Shown piece after piece: positions 37,471 through 46,924 of a stretch of 64,000 bases of DNA (within the stretch, counting starts at the first letter, position 1; each line of letters starts with the position of its first letter). The DNA comes from Massilia violaceinigra (GTDB lineage: Bacteria > Pseudomonadota > Gammaproteobacteria > Burkholderiales > Burkholderiaceae_D). The stretch lies in assembly GCF_002752675.1 (NCBI RefSeq), contig NZ_CP024608.1:5394001-5458000 (forward strand), written 5' to 3'. A program made the position numbers and the translations under genes. Under the pieces are notes generated by a model, which worked only from the letters and a program-made list of their open reading frames with translations, ran no database searches and had not been told where the DNA came from.

Positions 37471-38636
37471 GGCGCCGCCTCCTTTGCCGCGTGCTCGCCT
37501 TCGCTGACAAAGAACTTGCGCAGCGCGCTCCAGACATCGTCCGGATTGCTGAGGACGGTGCTGCCGATGGCGACGCCGCGCCGTTGCAACTCATTGCACA
37601 GGCGCCGCATCTCGGTTTCCAGCGTGCGCGGCGCGCCAGGCAGCGTTTCGATGTAGCCGGTGTAGTTCAACAGCTTGCCCAGTTCGGTCAGGGCGGTGCT
37701 GGTCGCGGTCCGGTCTTCGGTAAAATTTTCACCATCGGACGCGTAGAACATGTAGAGATTGTTCTGGGCGGGATCGAGCTCGGTGCGAATCAGTTCCAGC
37801 ACCAGGCGGAAGGCACTCGACGCCATCGTGCCGCCGGTGCCGGTGACTTGGAAGAACTCGCTCTCGGTAAATTCCCAGGCGTGGGTGGTATGGGCGATGA
37901 AGCGCGTCTCGACCCGGGCATACTGGCGCCGGATGCCTTGCAGCGCGAAGAAAAAGAAGGACTTGGCGAGCTTGCGCTCGTGTTCGCTCATGCTGGCCGA
38001 AACATCGATGACGAACAGGATGGTCGCGCCGGTACTCGGACGCTGCCGGGACACCAGTTGCCGGAAGCGCAGGTCGTCGTTCGTGAAGGGCACCGGATCG
38101 GCCTGCACGGCACGCCGCTTGATGGCTTCCTTGACGGTACGGCGCCGGTCCAGGCGCGAGCGGGCGCCGCGCTTGTCCCAGCCCTCGCGCACCAGTTCCA
38201 CCTCGTCGATGCGCGCGCTGTTCCTCGGCTTGAGCTCGGGCAGTTTCAGTTCTTCCCACACCCAGTCCATGACGTCGTCGATCGGCAATTCGAGCAGCAG
38301 CCGCACGTCGCCTTCCTGGTTGCCGCCTTCGCCCGGCGTGCCGCCATCGTCCGCCTGCTCCGGCAAACCGGGCTGCAGCACATCGCCGGGCTGGCCCACG
38401 CCCTGGCCGGCGCCGGTCTGGCTGCGGCTGTCGGCGAGGCGGAAGCGGGCGTGTTCGAGCAAGCGCACGGGCACCTGGACGGTGCGGTCCTGCGGACCGG
38501 TGATCAGGTCGGGGCCGGCAATGAGCTCGGGCAGGTGGCTGTGCACGGCGTCACGCACCTTGTCGTTATGGCGCAGCCAGTCGCGCGCTCCGCGCGAGAA
38601 CAGGTCGTACCACGCCGTGTTGATTGTCGCCGTCAC
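37467..38636 (-). CDS. DUF444 (YeaH/YhbH) family protein
   Basis: A 389-aa protein with a von Willebrand A-like C-terminal domain (FVIDVSASMSEHERKLAKSF gives the DxSxS metal site; TGTGGTMASSA follows). A Gly/Asn-rich linker (residues 90-110) separates an N-terminal region. Its length resembles Bacillus YhbH. These proteins act with the PrkA kinase and SpoVR under stress; the molecular role is unknown. The start is GTG at 38636 with GGAGAT upstream, 20 bases after the prkA stop. Confidence 0.93.
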   Translation of the reverse strand: MTATINTAWYDLFSRGARDWLRHNDKVRDAVHSHLPELIAGPDLITGPQDRTVQVPVRLLEHARFRLADSRSQTGAGQGVGQPGDVLQPGLPEQADDGGTPGEGGNQEGDVRLLLELPIDDVMDWVWEELKLPELKPRNSARIDEVELVREGWDKRGARSRLDRRRTVKEAIKRRAVQADPVPFTNDDLRFRQLVSRQRPSTGATILFVIDVSASMSEHERKLAKSFFFFALQGIRRQYARVETRFIAHTTHAWEFTESEFFQVTGTGGTMASSAFRLVLELIRTELDPAQNNLYMFYASDGENFTEDRTATSTALTELGKLLNYTGYIETLPGAPRTLETEMRRLCNELQRRGVAIGSTVLSNPDDVWSALRKFFVSEGEHAAKEAAP

Positions 38637-38656
38637 GCCATATCTCCAGGACCCGG

Positions 38657-40621
38657 CTATTCTTGTGCCAGCAAGGTCGTTACGTAGTTGAGCGCTTCGC
38701 GCGCGCTGTGGCTGTCGTAGCCGTATTCATCGACCAGCCGCTTCTCGACGGCGGAAATCTTGGTGCGGATATCGTCATCGGGACGCTTGGCCGAGCTGAC
38801 CAGCCGCAACACATCGCGTCGCTGTTCGAACAGATATTGTTGTACCGCGTCATTCAGTTGAAGATGGCTCTCCAGGCTGAACCTGGTGCCGCGCTTGTAG
38901 GCGCCCATCGCCTTGCGCACGACTTCCTGCCGGAACGATTGCTTGCCCGACTCCGAAATATGGATCTTTTCCTCGACCGCGCGCAAAAACCGTTCGTCGG
39001 GCCGCCGCTCTTCATTGGTGATCGGGTCCTTGATCTGGCGGTTGTCGAGCATGGCTTCAACCTCATCGAGATACTTGTTGAGCAAATCCTGGGCTTCCTG
39101 CTCGAACGATACGAACAGCGCCTTGTGGACGTCTTCCTTGACCCAGCGGTTGTAAAAATCCTTGCGCGTCAGCACCAGGTAGTCGACCCATTTGCGTTTT
39201 TTCTTGGGATCGATGCGGGCATCGCTCTCGATGCCATCTTTCAATGCCAGCAGTACGTCCATGGTCGACAGGCTCTTGCGGTTGGACTGAATGATCGCGT
39301 TCGACAGTGCATTGATCACGAAGCGAGGCGAGACTCCGGCCAGGCCCTCGTCCGGCGCCTTGTCCTTTTCTTTGACACGCCGGACATCGGCGCGGTTCAC
39401 TCCTTCGACTTCTTCGTTGGCGTGAATGCGCACTTTCTTGACCAGCTCCACGTCTTTCTCGTCGCCGTCCTGGATGCGGCTCAGAATGGCGAACACGGCC
39501 GCCGCGTGCAGCACATGCGGGTCGAGGTGCACGTCGCGAAACGCCGGGGCCGCCGAAGAAATGAGTTTTTTGTAGATGCGCGCTTCCTCCTTGTAGTTGA
39601 GCGTGTAGGGAACCTGGATGATGACCATGCGGTCGAGCAGCGCTTCGTTTTCGCTCTCTTGCAGGAATTTGCGGAACTCGGCCAGGTTGGTGTGCGCCAG
39701 AATGGTTTCGTCGAGGTAGATGAGCGGAAAGCGCGACACCTTGACGTTCTTTTCCTGGGTGAGGGTGAGCAGCAGGTACAGGAATTCGCGCTTGACCTTG
39801 AGGATTTCGATCATTTCCAGCACGCCGCGGCTGGCCGCGTACACGGCGCCCGACCACGACCACGCGCGCGGATCGCCCTCGTCGCCGTACTGCGCCACCT
39901 TGGACAGGTCGACCGAGCCGACCAGATCGGCCAGATCGGCCGTGGTGGGGTCGTGCGGGGCATACGTGCCGATGCCGCTGCGCCCGGATTCGGACACGAA
40001 AAAGCGTTCGACCGGCATCTGCATGAAGTCGCCGGCGTACTGGTCTTCCAGCCGCGCGCGGCAATGCGGACAGACTTCGCCGCTGATCTCGATGCCGTAG
40101 GTGTTGCGGCAACTGGCGCGCATGGTGTGCGGCACCAGGTGCAGGGGCGATTCGTGCACCGGGCAGCCGCCGATGCCGTACAGCGCGCCGTCGTCGGTGT
40201 AGCTGTACTCTTCCAGCCCGCGCTTGAGCAGGATCACCAGGGTCGACTTGCCGCCCGAGGGCGGTCCGAGCAGCAAGAGCAGGCGGCGCCCGACCTCGGA
40301 ACCGGCGGCGGCCGCCTTGAAGTAGTCGACCACCCGGTCGATGGCGTCGTCGATGCCGAACAGGTCTTCGCCGAACAGGCGGCAGCGGAAATGGCCGTCG
40401 CCCGCTTCGGTACAGGTGGCGCGGATCATGTCCCAGATGTATTGGTGCGAGCTGCGCGTAACCTGATGCGGCGCGCGCGGCAGCACCTGGTCCATGAACT
40501 GGGCAAACGTGCCCGACCAGTGGCCAGCCCGGTGCTGGCGCGTGAAGACGCCCAGGCTCTCGATGAATGAGGCATGTGGGTCTTGCACGGTCGTCACTGG
40601 ATCATCGCCGGAAATACTCAC
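38657..40621 (-). CDS. prkA: PrkA-family serine protein kinase (YeaG)
   Basis: A 654-aa protein with an AAA-type N-terminal domain and a kinase-like C-terminal domain. Walker A is LLLGPPSGGKSTLV near residue 100. Other family stretches: CPVHESPLHLVP, CRNTYGIEISGEVCPHCRARLE, YLDETILAHTNLAEF and KEDVHKALFVSFEQEAQDLL. Start GTG at 40621 is preferred because AAGGAG sits 6 bases upstream; an in-frame ATG at 40684 lies within a hairpin. E. coli YeaG is 644 aa. First gene of the prkA-yhbH-spoVR operon, a stress-adaptation module. Confidence 0.95.
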   Translation of the reverse strand: MSISGDDPVTTVQDPHASFIESLGVFTRQHRAGHWSGTFAQFMDQVLPRAPHQVTRSSHQYIWDMIRATCTEAGDGHFRCRLFGEDLFGIDDAIDRVVDYFKAAAAGSEVGRRLLLLLGPPSGGKSTLVILLKRGLEEYSYTDDGALYGIGGCPVHESPLHLVPHTMRASCRNTYGIEISGEVCPHCRARLEDQYAGDFMQMPVERFFVSESGRSGIGTYAPHDPTTADLADLVGSVDLSKVAQYGDEGDPRAWSWSGAVYAASRGVLEMIEILKVKREFLYLLLTLTQEKNVKVSRFPLIYLDETILAHTNLAEFRKFLQESENEALLDRMVIIQVPYTLNYKEEARIYKKLISSAAPAFRDVHLDPHVLHAAAVFAILSRIQDGDEKDVELVKKVRIHANEEVEGVNRADVRRVKEKDKAPDEGLAGVSPRFVINALSNAIIQSNRKSLSTMDVLLALKDGIESDARIDPKKKRKWVDYLVLTRKDFYNRWVKEDVHKALFVSFEQEAQDLLNKYLDEVEAMLDNRQIKDPITNEERRPDERFLRAVEEKIHISESGKQSFRQEVVRKAMGAYKRGTRFSLESHLQLNDAVQQYLFEQRRDVLRLVSSAKRPDDDIRTKISAVEKRLVDEYGYDSHSAREALNYVTTLLAQE

Positions 40622-40647
40622 GTTGGCTCCTTGTTGGTCTTTTTTCA

Positions 40648-40680
40648 GTATCAGCGCGCGCTCAATGCGCAGACTGATAC
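40648..40680 (-). repeat. Hairpin in the prkA leader
   Basis: GTATCAG (40648-40654) and CTGATAC (40674-40680) frame further pairing CGCGC/GCGCA. It lies 27-59 bases before the prkA GTG start. On the minus strand no T-run follows, so it is a leader structure or regulator site rather than a terminator. Confidence 0.45.
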
Positions 40681-40856
40681 ACATCAATGTGCGTAATTGA
40701 ACCTATGGGAAGTTTTTCGAGCTGATGTGTTGAACCGCTTCTGACCCGTGGATGCCGCCAGCGTGCGGGGTAAGTTCGCTTGCGCACAGAAGCGCATGAC
40801 TATTGCGATTACGATATAGTTTCTTAATAACCTAGAACAGCGTGAAGGAAAAGCCC

Positions 40857-41360
40857 ATGTCAGCATTTACCCATTCCGATCAAGTGGCTGAACTCAGGTC
40901 CAAGATCAAGTCGATTCGCTTCGCCATGTTCACCACCGTCAATGAACAGGGCCGCCTCATCAGCCGCCCGATGACCAATCAGGAAACCGACAACGACGGC
41001 AACCTGTGGTTCTACACGTCCACCGATACCGAACTGTGGGAAGACATCGTGTCGCGCCCGGAAGTGAACGTCAGCTTCGCCGAGCCGGAAGACCATGTGT
41101 ATGTCTCGGTCAGCGGCCGCGCCGAGCGCATCGTCGACCGCGCCAAGATCAAGGCCATGTGGAACCCGGCGGTCCAGGCCTGGTACCCGCACGGTCCGGA
41201 TGATCCGCATGTCGTGCTGGTGCGCGTCGTTTCCAGCAGCGCCGAGTACTGGGATTCCAGCGCCGGCAAGGTGGTCAGCCTGTTCGAGATGGCCAAGGCC
41301 GTACTGACCGGCACGACTCCCGACGTCGATCCGGGCGAACACGGGAAGATCAACCTCTGA
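40857..41360 (+). CDS. Pyridoxamine 5'-phosphate oxidase-like protein (general stress protein 26 type)
   Basis: A 167-aa split-barrel flavin-binding-like protein: IRFAMFTTVNEQGRLISRPMTNQE, NLWFYTSTDTELWEDI, VNVSFAEPEDHVYVSVSGRAE and MWNPAVQAWYPHGPDDP. These match the stress protein 26 group, which binds FMN or FAD and is induced by stress. GAAGGAAAA precedes the ATG at 40857; a GTG at 40842 is less likely. It sits opposite the prkA stress operon and 14 bases before the DUF445 gene, probably co-transcribed with it. Confidence 0.92.
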   Translation: MSAFTHSDQVAELRSKIKSIRFAMFTTVNEQGRLISRPMTNQETDNDGNLWFYTSTDTELWEDIVSRPEVNVSFAEPEDHVYVSVSGRAERIVDRAKIKAMWNPAVQAWYPHGPDDPHVVLVRVVSSSAEYWDSSAGKVVSLFEMAKAVLTGTTPDVDPGEHGKINL

Positions 41361-41374
41361 GCCAGTTCCACTCC

Positions 41375-42607
41375 GTGCACGAAAGCGAGCAGCAAGCCAG
41401 GCTGACGCGCATGCGTCTGATCGCCACCGGCCTGCTGGTGGCGATGGCCGTGCTGTTCGTCGTCGCGCGCCTGCTGGAGCCGCGCCACGCGGCTTTCGCC
41501 TTCGTGGGCGCGTTCGCGGAAGCGGCGATGGTCGGCGCGATTGCCGACTGGTTCGCCGTCACCGCCTTGTTCCGCCATCCGCTGGGCTTGCCCATTCCGC
41601 ATACCGCCATCATTCCCACGAATAAGGAAAAGATCGGCGAGAATCTGGGCAATTTTCTCGAAACGAATTTCATGAGCTATGACGTCGTGCATGCCGAACT
41701 GGTGCGCATTGACTTCGCCGGCTCGGCCGCGCACTGGCTGGCGCAGCCCGCCAACAGCCGCGCCGTGGCAGACCAGGCGGTCAGCGCGGTGCCGGTGCTG
41801 CTGCGCATGATCGACGACAAGGACGCCGCCGGCTTCCTGCGCGAAGCCCTGTCCGGCGCGCTGGAAGACGTCAAGCTCGCGCCCATCCTGTCGCAGGTAT
41901 TGTCGGTGCTGGTAGCCGGGCGCCAGCACCATGTGCTGCTGGAGCGTTTGCTCGGGATCGTCTCCGGCGCGCTCGAAGCGCACCGTCCGTACATCCGCCA
42001 GAAAGTGCACGAGCACAGCCCGCGCTGGCTGCCACGGGCGATCGACGAGAAATTCTACGAACGCCTGATGGAAGGGGTGCAAAATACGCTGGAAGAAATC
42101 CAGGGCGAAGACAGCGAATGGCGCGTGCGTTTCCAGGCTGCCACCGAAGAGCTGATCGACAACCTGGCCCATTCACCCGAGTACGAAGCCAAATTGCGCG
42201 GCTTGCTGGAAAGTAGCCTGAGCCATCCCTTGTTCCGCACCTACGTCGGCCAGGTGTGGGAAGACGTGCGCGACCGCTTGCTGGCCGATGCCGAATCGGA
42301 AAATTCGCAGCTCTCCGCGCACTTGCAATCAGCGCTGCAAGCCTTCAGCCGCGCGCTGGAGCGCAATCCGGCGATCCAGCAGCGCATCAACGACTGGCTG
42401 CGCACCTTCGCCGCCGAGACCATCGTGGCCAAGCGCGAGCTGATCATCGCCCTGGTGCGGCGCGTGATCCGCAGCTGGGATGCGGAAACGATCGCGCGCA
42501 AGTTCGAGCTGCATGTCGGGCGCGATCTGCAATATATCCGCATCAACGGCACCATCGTCGGCGGGCTGGTGGGCCTGGCGCTGCATAGCGTGTCGCTGCT
42601 GTTTTAA
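41375..42607 (+). CDS. DUF445 family membrane-associated protein (YjiN-like)
   Basis: A 410-aa protein with an N-terminal membrane hairpin (GLLVAMAVLFVVARLL, then AFVGAFAEAAMVGAIADWFAVTALF) that carries the family motif, followed by FRHPLGLPIPHTAIIP. The long central part is helical and likely coiled-coil, and a final hydrophobic segment (INGTIVGGLVGLALHSVSLL) closes it. The function of DUF445 is unknown. GTG start at 41375. It follows the stress-protein gene closely. Confidence 0.9.
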   Translation: MHESEQQARLTRMRLIATGLLVAMAVLFVVARLLEPRHAAFAFVGAFAEAAMVGAIADWFAVTALFRHPLGLPIPHTAIIPTNKEKIGENLGNFLETNFMSYDVVHAELVRIDFAGSAAHWLAQPANSRAVADQAVSAVPVLLRMIDDKDAAGFLREALSGALEDVKLAPILSQVLSVLVAGRQHHVLLERLLGIVSGALEAHRPYIRQKVHEHSPRWLPRAIDEKFYERLMEGVQNTLEEIQGEDSEWRVRFQAATEELIDNLAHSPEYEAKLRGLLESSLSHPLFRTYVGQVWEDVRDRLLADAESENSQLSAHLQSALQAFSRALERNPAIQQRINDWLRTFAAETIVAKRELIIALVRRVIRSWDAETIARKFELHVGRDLQYIRINGTIVGGLVGLALHSVSLLF

Positions 42608-42611
42608 GACT

Positions 42612-42637
42612 GGCGCGCGGCGCCTTGGCCGCGCGCC
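42612..42637. terminator. GC-rich hairpin between convergent genes
   Basis: GGCGCGCGGC and GCCGCGCGCC form a perfect 10-bp stem with a 6-base loop, between the DUF445 stop and the end of the small gene at 42640. It lacks a strong T-run but could serve both transcripts. Confidence 0.45.
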
Positions 42638-42639
42638 GC

Positions 42640-42948
42640 TTACTCCGCCACCACGCTGAAGAACACTTCCCCCTCGTAATGATCGTCCCAGTCGCCCGAC
42701 CAGTCGCGCAGGCCGAACACGGCGTGCACGTTAACCCGGCGCGGCGCCAGAGGATCGATCTCCGTTTCCAGGCGTATTTCCAGATTGCCGAAATGATGGT
42801 CGTCGCGCGGCGAAAACGCCGCATCGAAGCCGATCAGCAAGGCCGTGGCCTGCGTGACCGCCGTCGGAAAAACAACTTCCGTACTTTCGCGCCGTGGGCC
42901 TTCGTTGCGCCTGCGGTTGAACGCGATATTGCCGTTGAGGATTTGCAT
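42640..42948 (-). CDS. Small beta-rich protein, free-standing copy of the metalloprotease N-terminal domain
   Basis: A 102-aa protein of unknown family. It aligns with residues 1-104 of the next gene product: EVVFPTAV vs AVVFPRRV, DDHHFGNLEIRLETEIDP vs GDHHIGRLTVELSATIDP, and FGLRDWSGDWDDHYEGEVFF vs FGLRDWSNEWDDDYSGNLQF. The pattern is a short beta-sandwich and faintly recalls H-type lectins, but I cannot assign it. No signal peptide. It starts 4 bases after the metalloprotease stop, so the two are co-transcribed and look like domain duplication. Confidence 0.8.
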   Translation of the reverse strand: MQILNGNIAFNRRRNEGPRRESTEVVFPTAVTQATALLIGFDAAFSPRDDHHFGNLEIRLETEIDPLAPRRVNVHAVFGLRDWSGDWDDHYEGEVFFSVVAE

Positions 42949-42951
42949 GGC

Positions 42952-45354
42952 TTACTCCTTTGCGTCGTGAGAGGAAGGCTGCTTCAGATGCAGCAGGAAT
43001 TGCCCGCCGCGCCGTACTTCGATGTCCCAGTCATGGCTGCCCGCTCCCTGGCCGGCGTCGAGCACGACCGTACTGATCGTGTGAAAACCCGGACTGAGCG
43101 CACGCAGGTCGAGCGTGCCGCCGCGTCCGATTTCGGTACCGCGATGGTCGTACCAGAACACCTGGGAGGCGGGCAGGGCCGCCCCGCGTTCGGTTCGGAC
43201 GTTCGCGCGCAGCAAGGCCGGAATCGCGACCGTGCCACCGGCCGCCGAGGAAATGCCGGCCAGTCCGATCGTCACCCGCGCGGCGCGCAGGATGGGCGGC
43301 GGCGCCAACTGGCCTTCCCAGCGCACTTCGCCCGTGGCAATGCCGCTGCTGGCCAGCACCCGGATACCAACCGCCTGCTGGCGCCCGAACACCCATTTCG
43401 GCACCGTCAGCGAGCTCGCCGTGGTGCGCGGCGCCAGCCCGCGCCAGGTGCCAACGGCGTCGCGCCACTGCACCAGATACCAGAGCGGATGATCGGCGGC
43501 GGCGCTCCAGCGCAGGCTCAGCGATGGCGCCAGGGCATCCGCAGCGCCATCGACGACGAGTTCCAGCGGCGGCGCTTCGCCGATCGGGCACTCGAACACC
43601 GGCTCGCCGCATTCGTAGATCACCAGCCGCGTGGCGGCCGGATCGAAGCCGATCGCTTGCCGTATGCGCAGCGGAAATGCGTCACGCGCGCAGGCGCAGG
43701 CGTCCGCATGCGCAGACGCATACAGGCAGGCATGCTTGAGCATATTGCCCTTGTCGTCCTGCAATTCCACCTCGAAGCTGGTCGGCATCGTCCCCAGCGG
43801 TTGCGGATAGGCGGGAAAATGAAAGGCCGGCCCCATCCGAACCACGCGCTTGCGGGTGATGCTCATGACCAGGAACAGCTGCGGCGTCTTGATCTTGATC
43901 CAGTCGCCGCGGTCCTGGCCGATGCGGCTGGCGGCGGCCGGCGATGGGCCGGCGACGGCCGGTATGCGGCTCAGCAGGGCCTTGTAGGTGTACGGGCTGA
44001 TCCATTTGTTGCCGGAGTAACCCATGATGTCGTGCGCGCTGGCGGGATCCTTGATGCTGCCGTCGGCGGTATCGACGCCGAACTCGCCGATGCTGTCGGA
44101 GTCAAATCCGCTGTAGCGCGGATAATCGTCGTCGGTATTGTGCGGCGTGGCGCAGCGCGTCACGTTGTCGCAGGGGGCGTGGTCGCGTCCGAGTGCGTGG
44201 CCGAGCTCGTGGGCCACCGTGCCGCCGCGTCCAGTGCGCGCGACGGCCGCGCCACCGCCGCCGCAGCCGCCCACCGAGCCGGTGCGCACGCCCGTGTTGT
44301 ACAGGCCGAGCACGATGTCTTCCGAATCGCCGCGCAGCTCGGCCACGGCGTCGAGCAGGTCGTCGAATTTGTCGCAGCCCTCGTTAATGTCGGACTCGAT
44401 TTCTTCATCGTAATCCATGGTCACGAAGCTGGTGATGTTCACTTGCGGAATCGGGAACAGCTTTTCGGTCGTCATCACCGTATTGACGAAGTCGGCCAGG
44501 CCGGGCGCGGCCAGGGAGGCCGGGGTGGCGCCATCGTTCACGTCCGGTCCGGTGTAATTGATGCCGACCGCCATCACCGGCAGCGCCGGAATGGCCTCGA
44601 AGGCCAGGGTGCGCTCGAACGTGGCGGAGAACTGGGTCGGGTCGAACGCGGAAAACACCCTGGCGCGCAGGGTCACCGTGCCCACCGAGCGTTCCTGCGG
44701 AATGATGAACGTCAAGGTATGGCCGGCCTGGCCGCGCGCAATCTGCGCATCGCGCCGAGGCACGATGGGGGCCAGCGGCGTGAGCGTGACCGTGCCGCCG
44801 GGGCCCGCCACGTCGAGCGTGCCGGTCAGGCTGGGGATGGGCGCCAGGCCGGAGCTGGCATCGTAGTCGACGTACAGGCGCACAGCGGTCGGCTTGTCGG
44901 CCACCAGCCGGATCGAGTTGTCCGGGAACACGTTCGCGCTGTTCAGATGGGCGCTGCTGCGAAAGTGCTGGATGACCTGGCTGATCTCGGCATCGGCGAT
45001 GATCAGGTCGCCGCGCGGATTGCCCGGCGTCGGCGGCGTGACCCGTTCAAGCTCGGCCAGCACCACGAACTGCAGGTTGCCGCTGTAATCGTCATCCCAC
45101 TCGTTGGACCAGTCGCGCAGGCCGAAGCTTGCGCCGACCAGCACGCGCGTGGCGTCGGCCGGATCGATGGTGGCGCTCAGTTCGACGGTCAGGCGCCCGA
45201 TGTGGTGATCGCCGCCTTCGAACGTGGCCGAGTAGCCGGCCATGCCGGCGGTGGCGCGCAGCACCCGCCGCGGAAACACCACGGCCGTTTCCGCCGGAAG
45301 CGGTCCTTTGTCGGATGTGCGCGGAAAGTTAAATGAACCAGGACGGATTTCCAT
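42952..45354 (-). CDS. Metzincin-type zinc metalloprotease with N-terminal beta domain
   Basis: An 800-aa protein. Residues 1-104 are the beta domain shared with the downstream small protein. The middle contains a metzincin zinc site, HELGHALGRDH at 382-392 (HExxHxxGxxH), and a Met-turn in DIMGYSG near 444, as in reprolysin-like peptidases. The regions before and after are beta-sandwich-like (VVLDAGQGAGSHDWDIEV at the end). No signal peptide or membrane segment is visible, unusual for this class; another secretion route or an intracellular role is open. GGAGG precedes the ATG at 45354. Confidence 0.85.
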   Translation of the reverse strand: MEIRPGSFNFPRTSDKGPLPAETAVVFPRRVLRATAGMAGYSATFEGGDHHIGRLTVELSATIDPADATRVLVGASFGLRDWSNEWDDDYSGNLQFVVLAELERVTPPTPGNPRGDLIIADAEISQVIQHFRSSAHLNSANVFPDNSIRLVADKPTAVRLYVDYDASSGLAPIPSLTGTLDVAGPGGTVTLTPLAPIVPRRDAQIARGQAGHTLTFIIPQERSVGTVTLRARVFSAFDPTQFSATFERTLAFEAIPALPVMAVGINYTGPDVNDGATPASLAAPGLADFVNTVMTTEKLFPIPQVNITSFVTMDYDEEIESDINEGCDKFDDLLDAVAELRGDSEDIVLGLYNTGVRTGSVGGCGGGGAAVARTGRGGTVAHELGHALGRDHAPCDNVTRCATPHNTDDDYPRYSGFDSDSIGEFGVDTADGSIKDPASAHDIMGYSGNKWISPYTYKALLSRIPAVAGPSPAAASRIGQDRGDWIKIKTPQLFLVMSITRKRVVRMGPAFHFPAYPQPLGTMPTSFEVELQDDKGNMLKHACLYASAHADACACARDAFPLRIRQAIGFDPAATRLVIYECGEPVFECPIGEAPPLELVVDGAADALAPSLSLRWSAAADHPLWYLVQWRDAVGTWRGLAPRTTASSLTVPKWVFGRQQAVGIRVLASSGIATGEVRWEGQLAPPPILRAARVTIGLAGISSAAGGTVAIPALLRANVRTERGAALPASQVFWYDHRGTEIGRGGTLDLRALSPGFHTISTVVLDAGQGAGSHDWDIEVRRGGQFLLHLKQPSSHDAKE

Positions 45355-45488
45355 GCCGATTTCCTCCGAATGACTGACAGCCGTTGAACTCCCTGTCAGT
45401 CAGCGTAGGCGGCAAAGCCGGGGCCGGCACTGTCGCGGCGCAAGCGCGCGGCGCAAGCGCGTCGCGTAAGCGCTGCGGCACGTGATTC

Positions 45489-46907
45489 TTATTTCATTTG
45501 CCTGATCAGGCGCCACGCCATGAAGGAAAGCACGCCCACGCCGGCCAGCAAGGCGGCCCACAGGCCGAACATGCGGGTCCGGGCGGCAGCGGCTGCCTTC
45601 TCCGCAGCGCCGGGACCGTCGGCGGCGGCTGCCTTGGCCGATTCCAGCGGCCCGGCCACGGCGCTTTCGAGCGCGACAATTTCCGCCGGCGTGAATCCTG
45701 GTGCCACTTGCGCCAGCGAACTGGCGCCCGGTTTGGCGTCGGCCCGGCCGAAAGCGAGCCGGTACGGCGGCTTGCCGTTGGCCAGGAACACCACAGTGGC
45801 CGGCGACCATGCCAGGCGCAGCGCCGGTGCCGCCGCACCCGCTGTTTCGGTACGCAAAACCCACTCGGCCTGATGCGCTGGCGTAATGCTGATGTCGCCC
45901 GAGGCGCGCCGCTTGCCGCCCTGCGTCAGCTGATAAAAGGTGGCGGCCGCCAGCGGCTCGAAATGCCAGGTCGTCGTCCGGCCGCCCTGGCGGTCGGGCA
46001 ATTCCACGTAACGGCCCAGCTGGGCCGGCATCACCACGTTCTGCTCGCCCAGGTCGAGCCCGATGCGCTGCACGGGAATGGCCAGCGAGGACGGATAGAC
46101 ATGGTCGTTGGGAAAACGGCCCGGCTTGGGCTGGATAACGAGGCGCTCCACGGCCGGCGCCAGCGCCGTATTCAAAGGCGATTCGGCGCTGATGGCGGCA
46201 AACTGCAGCGGCTTGCCCTGGCGCCAGCTCAGGCGCGCGTAGCGGAACGAGCGTGCCTCGAAGTCCATGCGGTCGCTGGCCAGGGTTTCGGTGCGCTCGT
46301 TGACCAGCCAGGAAAGATCGGTCTCGCCGACCGTATCCCAGCGCTTGAGATCGTCGCTCACTTCCAGCAGCACGCGCGCGCTGTAGCTGCTCACCCCGGC
46401 CGGCAGGGTGAAGCGCAGGGCATCGATGGTGACCGACGTTGCCGGCGCGCCCAGGTCGAGCACCAGGGTATCGAGGCTGGAAGCGGCCGCCGCAGGGCGC
46501 GAACGCGTGCTGACTGACAGCACCGAGCCGTCGCCGGAGCGCTGCACGTCGATGTCGATATCCGCAGTGGAACCGGCGGGCCGCGCCGTCTGCACCCCGA
46601 ACAGGCGCACCGGCAGGTCGCGCCGCGAACGTTCGGCGCGCGCGGCCGGCTCCTGCAGGCTGAACGCCAGCTTGTTGCCCTGCGCATCGAACAGGCGCAG
46701 GTCGCGCAGGTCCGCCGTGCGGGCATGCAAGTAGACGTCTTTCGGCAGGCGCAGCTGCACCACCGATTCCTTGCCGCTCACGCTCAGCGGCAGCGCGTGG
46801 CGGTAGTCGTCCGGCCTGTCGCTGGCCGGCGCCTCGGCCGCAGCCAGCGGAGCGGCCGAGGCAGCCAGGGCGGCCACGCAGAGAAAGGCCAGTGGTTTAT
46901 TCAGCAT
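45489..46907 (-). CDS. DUF3999 family exported membrane protein
   Basis: A 472-aa protein with a signal peptide (MLNKPLAFLCVAALAASAAP, cut near AAA-EA), a large beta-rich periplasmic region and one C-terminal helix (LWAALLAGVGVLSFMAW) with a basic tail RLIRQMK. This is the DUF3999 layout. It is paired with the DUF2339 gene, as in many proteobacteria, and the two probably form a complex of unknown role. Start 46907 has AAGGA 9 bases upstream; an in-frame ATG at 46928 overlaps the DUF2339 stop. Confidence 0.88.
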   Translation of the reverse strand: MLNKPLAFLCVAALAASAAPLAAAEAPASDRPDDYRHALPLSVSGKESVVQLRLPKDVYLHARTADLRDLRLFDAQGNKLAFSLQEPAARAERSRRDLPVRLFGVQTARPAGSTADIDIDVQRSGDGSVLSVSTRSRPAAAASSLDTLVLDLGAPATSVTIDALRFTLPAGVSSYSARVLLEVSDDLKRWDTVGETDLSWLVNERTETLASDRMDFEARSFRYARLSWRQGKPLQFAAISAESPLNTALAPAVERLVIQPKPGRFPNDHVYPSSLAIPVQRIGLDLGEQNVVMPAQLGRYVELPDRQGGRTTTWHFEPLAAATFYQLTQGGKRRASGDISITPAHQAEWVLRTETAGAAAPALRLAWSPATVVFLANGKPPYRLAFGRADAKPGASSLAQVAPGFTPAEIVALESAVAGPLESAKAAAADGPGAAEKAAAAARTRMFGLWAALLAGVGVLSFMAWRLIRQMK

Positions 46908-46924
46908 GGAGTCGGATCCTTGGT

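Noticed and set aside
38624..40570. 648-aa open frame on the + strand opposite prkA
   Set aside because: It is antisense to a clearly conserved kinase gene, rich in His, Gln, Arg and Val, and shows no domain; long antisense frames are expected at this GC content.
42625..45336. 903-aa open frame on the + strand opposite the metalloprotease
   Set aside because: No recognisable domain; the minus strand carries HExxHxxGxxH and a good ribosome site.
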